NCBI RefSeq assembly: GCF_002482385.1
Contig: NZ_DLFW01000017.1
Location: 1-17,335 of the forward strand
Origin: Dysgonomonas sp. UBA7710
Lineage (GTDB): Bacteria; Bacteroidota; Bacteroidia; Bacteroidales; Dysgonomonadaceae
DNA: 17,335 bases
Direction of reading: 5' to 3'
Below, one piece after another: positions 13,977-17,335 of the stretch. Within the stretch, counting starts at the first letter, position 1. Every line of letters begins with the position of its first letter. The position numbers and the translations under genes were made by a program. The notes under the pieces are model-generated. The model did no database searches. It had not been told where the DNA came from and worked only from the letters and a program-made list of their open reading frames with translations.

Positions 13977-14765
13977 ATGAAAAAGTTTTTATTGGCGTTC
14001 GCATTATTTATAGGTGTTACATCATTTTATAACACAGTTGAAGCCCAAAATATAAATATAAGTATCAATATAGGCCGTCAGCCGGCATGGGGTCCTGTGG
14101 GATATGATTATGTAGGATATTATTATTTTCCTGATATAGATTGTTACTACGACGTGAATGTAGGCTTGTTCTATTATTTCGACAGGGGAAGATGGATCTC
14201 TGCACGTTACTTACCATACGGATACCGTAATTATGACTTGTACGGACTATATAAAGTGGTATTGAATGTGCGTGAGCCATGGAGATATCATCATATTCAC
14301 TACAGGGATTATGCCCGTTACAGAGGGCACCGTAACCAGATAGTAATTCGTGACAGCCGCGATTTCCGTTATCGTGATAGCCGTAATAACAGGGTCGCTT
14401 GGTATTCCGATAATAGAAAAGATAATAAATACAATAGTGGCCGTCCGAATAGTAATTATAATAGTAACCGTAAGGACAATAGTTATCGACCGGACAACAA
14501 TTATAACAATAACAGAAAAGATAATAACCGCAAGGATAGTTATAACAAGGATAAGAATTACAACAACAGCCAAAGGAAGAATGATAATAAGCGTTCCGAC
14601 TATGGTAGCCGGGATAACCGTTCCAGCAGGAATGACAATGCAAAGAGCCGTCCATCTATGAGCCGCGACGATAATCGTAACAGTAAGGCTACTCAGTCTT
14701 CTTCGGGTAGGAGTGACTTCAGGATGGTATCGAATACAGGCTCGGAAAGAAGTAGCAGAAGGTAA
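13977..14765 (+). CDS. exported Tyr-rich protein with Asn/Arg/Asp/Ser low-complexity tail
   Basis: Predicted secreted protein of 262 residues from ATG 13977, chosen because MKKFLLAFALFIGVTSFYNTVEAQ is a compact signal peptide; ATG 13941 would add 12 residues. The mature N-terminal part (NINISINIGRQPAWGPVGYDYVGYY, FPDIDCYYDVNVGLFYYFDRGRW, LPYGYRNYDLYGLYKVVLN) is a Tyr/Trp-rich block that I associate with a widespread but unnamed Bacteroidota family. From about residue 150 the chain is low complexity: Asn, Arg, Lys, Asp and Ser in NNNRKDN/YNNN-like runs, likely disordered and strongly charged. Binding of a polyanion, metal or cell-wall polymer is possible but unsupported. It has its own promoter box and terminator. 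Confidence 0.82.
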   Translation: MKKFLLAFALFIGVTSFYNTVEAQNINISINIGRQPAWGPVGYDYVGYYYFPDIDCYYDVNVGLFYYFDRGRWISARYLPYGYRNYDLYGLYKVVLNVREPWRYHHIHYRDYARYRGHRNQIVIRDSRDFRYRDSRNNRVAWYSDNRKDNKYNSGRPNSNYNSNRKDNSYRPDNNYNNNRKDNNRKDSYNKDKNYNNSQRKNDNKRSDYGSRDNRSSRNDNAKSRPSMSRDDNRNSKATQSSSGRSDFRMVSNTGSERSSRR

Positions 14766-14810
14766 TTAAATATAGGTTTAGGTGAATGGTTTTTGTGAAT
14801 GAAAGTGACG

Positions 14811-14846
14811 GGTGTATATCTATCAGGATATACACCTTAATCTTTA
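14811..14846 (+). terminator. terminator after the low-complexity secreted protein
   Basis: Perfect 10-bp stem GGTGTATATC (14811-14820), loop TATCAG, GATATACACC (14827-14836), followed by TTAATCTTTA. It begins about 45 bases past the stop; the U tract is interrupted, so strength is moderate. Confidence 0.6.
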
Positions 14847-14874
14847 TAAAATTGAAAAGCTTATTATATCTTTG
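14843..14874 (+). promoter_or_regulatory. promoter of the 14908 gene
   Basis: TTTA (14843-14846), 20 bases, then a perfect -7 box TATCTTTG (14867-14874). Expected start near 14881, leader about 27 nt. The -33 element overlaps the tail of the preceding terminator. Confidence 0.6.
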
Positions 14875-14907
14875 CATATATAAATACAAATAGCACAAAC
14901 CCCAATA

Positions 14908-15342
14908 ATGAGAAAATATCTATTGATAATAGCCTTTTTTCTTAGCTTTACGCAGCTGATGAAATCACAGGATAGTCTATCTATACAATCTTTCCAAAAA
15001 GAAAATATTGTAGGCAGATGGATTGAGGTTGAACGTACAGAAGGGGAAAAGACTAAACCTGCCGGAGAATTTCCCGATGCGTATATATTCCGTGATAATA
15101 TGGTGTTTCATAAAGGCGAAGCTGCAGAAGGAGTGATTGTATTCAATATAACCGGAAAGTATGAGGTGGAGGGTAATTTTATAACCATCTACTATAATAA
15201 TTATCTGCTGGATAGACTAAACAGGCTGAAACCAAAGAAAATTCAGTTTAAAGTACTCTCTGTTTCTGGTGATGGGATGCATGTTGTGGTGAAAGATTAT
15301 GATTATGAATATAGAATGTTGCTGAACAAGCAGTCTCAATGA
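14908..15342 (+). CDS. exported lipocalin-like protein (no lipobox)
   Basis: Predicted 144-residue exported protein. Residues 1-21 are a signal peptide (LLIIAFFLSFTQLMKSQ); it contains no Cys, so unlike its neighbours it should be soluble in the periplasm or secreted. The mature part begins ENIVGRWIEVERTEG (Trp38), the lipocalin-like hxGxW opening, then beta strands DAYIFRDNMVFHKG, GVIVFNITGKYEVEGNFITIYYN, IQFKVLSVSGDGMHVVV and YEYRMLL. Function is unknown. It has its own promoter and is followed 163 bases later by a lipoprotein gene with its own promoter box, so the two are probably separate units although they lie in the same direction. Confidence 0.83.
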   Translation: MRKYLLIIAFFLSFTQLMKSQDSLSIQSFQKENIVGRWIEVERTEGEKTKPAGEFPDAYIFRDNMVFHKGEAAEGVIVFNITGKYEVEGNFITIYYNNYLLDRLNRLKPKKIQFKVLSVSGDGMHVVVKDYDYEYRMLLNKQSQ

Positions 15343-15459
15343 TGCAATATATTAAGGATTCCACCGTTGATATCCATGTAAAGCTGTTAAAAATAGATGC
15401 TTAAGTATCGGAATAATATAAAAAAACTATACACAGACTAATCTTGTGAGAGAATTATA

Positions 15460-15467
15460 TATCTTTG
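15460..15467 (+). promoter_or_regulatory. -7 box for the 15506 gene
   Basis: Perfect TATCTTTG box. No convincing -33 element at 20 bases; a CTTG lies 13 bases upstream (15443-15446). Expected start is near 15474. Confidence 0.5.
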
Positions 15468-15505
15468 CACTCTAATATTACACAATGGTCCATTACTACA
15501 AAACG

Positions 15506-16504
15506 ATGAAAAAAATCTTCTATCTTCTGTTTTTCTCAATACTGGGATTATCCAGTTGCGTCAATAATAATGATGAGCCTGATCCGATTGTAGTACCTGA
15601 ACCGGAACCTCCGGTAAATGCGACAGAAGATGATCTGATAGGTGTTTGGGAAACATATTATTACCAGAAGGATATAATTTATATTTACCCGTCAGGCGAA
15701 CAACAGATATTTCCCGGTTTGAGGCTTATTGAATATGATGGTTTTAGGACAGAATTTTACCACGATTCGGAAGATAATAAATATAAATTTAAAAGTTATA
15801 ATGTGATCGATCATCTAATTGATGAGGGGACATACTCCGCAAGTAGCGATACAGTCCATTTTAAATTTACCTATTTGGCAGGTGCACCGAAAGATACCAC
15901 AACAAAACAAATCATTCGCAAATTAGACCCGTCGAAAGGAATATTTAAAACTGAAGATGTTTATCCGGGAACTATTGGAAGTACGGGTGCAAAATTTAAA
16001 GTAACAGACATGAAAGCCAATCGTAATGTTGCGATTGCCCCTACATATACAGACGAGTCGAAAGTGATGGTCGATTCCTATTTCGATGAATTGTCTAAAG
16101 CTCCATGGGATATAACCGGATGTGCCTATTATTACAATAGCTTGTATCAACCCGATGAGACGAAGATAATGAATGATGCACTAGTGAAAACCCAGACTTC
16201 CTATAGATTTTATAAAGATGCTCAGGGGAATAAGTTCTGTTCTGTTAGTTCCCTAAATCCGGAGACCAATCAGATAGAGGAAGATAAGGATTCTCCCTAC
16301 CCGATAATTATCGTAGATGATGTTATCTATCGCTTTTACACAGATTCGAAGACTGGAAAAACGGAGAGTCTTTATATCTGGGTGACAGATTGGAAGACGA
16401 AAAACGGATCGCTTACTTTTGTAGATAAGAAAAATGAAAGGCTAGGGAATGATATATCTGTGATAGTAACAACGGATCAATACCTTGTTCAGAGAAAAAA
16501 TTAA
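15506..16504 (+). CDS. large lipocalin-like lipoprotein
   Basis: Predicted lipoprotein of 332 residues from ATG 15506, chosen because MKKIFYLLFFSILGLSSC is a textbook lipoprotein signal; ATG 15485 would add seven residues. After the lipid-bearing Cys comes VNNNDEPDPIVV and a Pro/Glu spacer (PEPEPP), then a lipocalin-like domain starting DDLIGVWETYYYQ (Trp near residue 48). Strands DGFRTEFYHDSEDNKYKFKSY and GTYSASSDTVHFKFTYL follow. The second half (from about WDITGCAYYYN, then SYRFYKDAQGNKFCSVSS and IYRFYTDSKTGKTESLYIWV) may be a second copy of a related fold, so the protein is perhaps a tandem lipocalin-like pair. Function is unknown. It converges on the gene at 16537 with only 32 bases between stops. 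Confidence 0.82.
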   Translation: MKKIFYLLFFSILGLSSCVNNNDEPDPIVVPEPEPPVNATEDDLIGVWETYYYQKDIIYIYPSGEQQIFPGLRLIEYDGFRTEFYHDSEDNKYKFKSYNVIDHLIDEGTYSASSDTVHFKFTYLAGAPKDTTTKQIIRKLDPSKGIFKTEDVYPGTIGSTGAKFKVTDMKANRNVAIAPTYTDESKVMVDSYFDELSKAPWDITGCAYYYNSLYQPDETKIMNDALVKTQTSYRFYKDAQGNKFCSVSSLNPETNQIEEDKDSPYPIIIVDDVIYRFYTDSKTGKTESLYIWVTDWKTKNGSLTFVDKKNERLGNDISVIVTTDQYLVQRKN

Positions 16505-16517
16505 TGATAGATAGGGA

Positions 16518-16554
16518 CGGAGCAATAATAGAAATGTTATCGCTCTGCTTTTTT
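16518..16554 (+). terminator. intrinsic terminator overlapping the convergent gene's 3' end
   Basis: CGGAGCAATAATA (16518-16530), loop GAAA, TGTTATCGCTCTG (16535-16547), with one A/C mismatch and G-T pairs, then C and six Ts (16549-16554). It would end the plus-strand lipoprotein transcript. Its right arm contains the stop codon and last codons of the minus-strand gene at 16537-16923. Confidence 0.65.
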
Positions 16555-16923
16555 ATATACCCATTTATTATCAGCAATGGAAAGAACGAGTGAGTCCTTT
16601 GACAGGGCATCGATATCCAGACTTCGGAAAGGAGTATCGTCTTTATATAGATTCAATTCGTAATTATGTATTGTAAATCTGAAGTTTAAGGTGTCTTCCC
16701 AGTCTGACATATGCTGGGCGCATTTATCACCGTCGAAAATAAGGTATGTACGTTCCTTATTATAATCGACATTGATACTGTCGTAGACCGCTCTGTCCAC
16801 ATCTGTCAATATCCATTTTCCCTGTATCAGTGAGTTATTTACCTTATCTGCATTGTAAGGGGTACAACAGCAAAAGAGGTATCCGGTGATGAATAAAACG
16901 ATGATGTGAACGTATCTGATCAT
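16537..16923 (-). CDS. small lipocalin-like (lipo)protein
   Basis: Predicted 128-residue exported protein. The signal segment HIIVLFITGYLFCCCTPYN holds three Cys in a row (18-20); the lipobox is poor because position -1 is Phe or Cys, so lipid attachment is likely but the exact Cys is unclear. The mature part has the hxGxW motif in LIQGKWILTDVDR (Trp37) and strands YLIFDGDKCAQHMSD, LNFRFTIHNYELNLYKDD and SLVLSIADNKWVYKK, like the other lipocalin-like genes here. Function is unknown. It reads against the preceding gene. Upstream, to 17087, there is no further gene; a near -7 sequence (TTAATTTG, minus strand, near 16950) may be its promoter. Confidence 0.82.
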   Translation of the reverse strand: MIRYVHIIVLFITGYLFCCCTPYNADKVNNSLIQGKWILTDVDRAVYDSINVDYNKERTYLIFDGDKCAQHMSDWEDTLNFRFTIHNYELNLYKDDTPFRSLDIDALSKDSLVLSIADNKWVYKKAER

Positions 16924-17087
16924 AAATAATAAGTATCAAGCACAAATTAACGAATAAATTCTTATTATACATGCGAATCTGTGTTTGAATTAGTGATTAT
17001 AGGAATGAAGTGCCTGTAAATTAAACGTTGGATTTTTCTAATCTTGGTAAGTGTTCTTTGGAAAAACTTTTATCATTCAGTTCAAAC

Positions 17088-17335
17088 CTGCCGCGCCCTC
17101 CCGGGCTTGTCCTCACTTTTGGCATTGCCCAAAAGTAAGCAAAAGGCTAGCGCTCCGTTCCTCGGCGACCCACAACCGTTTTGCCGGCTGAAAGGGACAA
17201 ACGGGCTATCGCCCAATCCCTTTCTACGCCGTCTGCACCGTGTGGGTACCCCGCCTGCGGAACTAATGCGCAGAGGCTGACGCCATAGTGAAGGCAAAGC
17301 CCTTAGATCAAATATGCGCTAGCCTTGTCGTGCGT
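17088..17335 (-). repeat. GC-rich repeat module, related to 10141-10760, cut by window end
   Basis: Read on the minus strand, this stretch has CCGCAGGCGGGGTACCC (17260-17244), identical over 17 bases to 10469-10485, then GGGTCGCCG (17171-17163), then GGAGCGCTAGCC, then hairpin ACTTTTGG/CCAAAAGT (17136-17115). Order and spacing of modules follow the right part of the earlier repeat, in opposite orientation. The 71-codon open frame within it (17297-17082) reads the shared GTACCC block in a different frame from the open frame in the earlier copy, which argues that neither is a gene. The element continues past the end of the window. Confidence 0.65.

Noticed and set aside
14065..14655. 196-codon minus-strand frame opposite the low-complexity secreted protein
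   Set aside because: Mirror of an Asn/Arg/Asp/Tyr repeat sequence, giving a Cys/Tyr/Asn-rich product; no start context or domain.
17082..17297. 71-codon minus-strand frame at the right end
   Set aside because: Lies wholly in the repeat module; the frame is not kept relative to the other copy.

Overview
The window looks like a chromosomal segment of a Bacteroidota bacterium, most likely order Bacteroidales (a Dysgonomonas/Parabacteroides-like genome would fit, but the genus is inference). The reasons are: repeated promoter -7 boxes of the form TAnnTTTG ahead of several genes and almost no Shine-Dalgarno sequences; a FISUMP-domain surface protein; an ECF sigma factor followed by an anti-sigma-like/beta-barrel protein; many small lipoproteins with lipocalin-like cores; and AT-rich intergenic DNA broken by GC-rich repeats.

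Layout. 1-3557: a very large exported protein on the minus strand (signal peptide, adhesin-like N-terminus, Ig/PKD-like repeats, C-terminal FISUMP domain), clearly GC-richer than its neighbours. Upstream of it lie a 157-bp MITE-like element with 21-bp terminal inverted repeats (3621-3777) and a palindrome-plus-promoter cassette. A second copy of the cassette (4255-4306) sits in front of a short minus-strand unit ending at a strong terminator (4012-4042). 4458-4777: a promoter, a leader, tRNA-Leu(UAA) and its terminator. 5013-5393: a DUF805 membrane protein, sharing a bidirectional terminator with the convergent operon that follows. 8626-5469 (minus): ECF sigma factor, overlapping gene for an inner-membrane anti-sigma-like protein with a C-terminal outer-membrane barrel, then an LVIVD-type lipoprotein. 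8829-10063: a lipocalin-like lipoprotein and a divergent outer-membrane barrel protein with a structured leader.

10141-10760 has no gene and is a mosaic of GC-rich inverted-repeat modules; a related module lies in opposite orientation at 17088-17335. 10928-13767 holds small metabolic/stress-type genes: a TIP30/YbjT-like NAD(P)-binding protein, two GNAT acetyltransferases (one with a YoaP C-terminus) arranged tail to tail, a Zn-ribbon protein, and the remnant of a GyrI-like effector-binding gene. 13977-16923 is a run of exported proteins of unknown function: a Tyr/Asn/Arg/Asp-rich secreted protein and three more proteins with the hxGxW lipocalin-like start.

How it fits together: most products are envelope or surface proteins. 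The best candidate for a real regulatory system is the sigma/anti-sigma-barrel/LVIVD operon, in which one polypeptide could link the outer membrane to a cytoplasmic sigma factor. The second is the duplicated palindrome-promoter cassette, which suggests that the FISUMP protein and the neighbouring short transcript respond to the same regulator. All functions are predicted from sequence alone.
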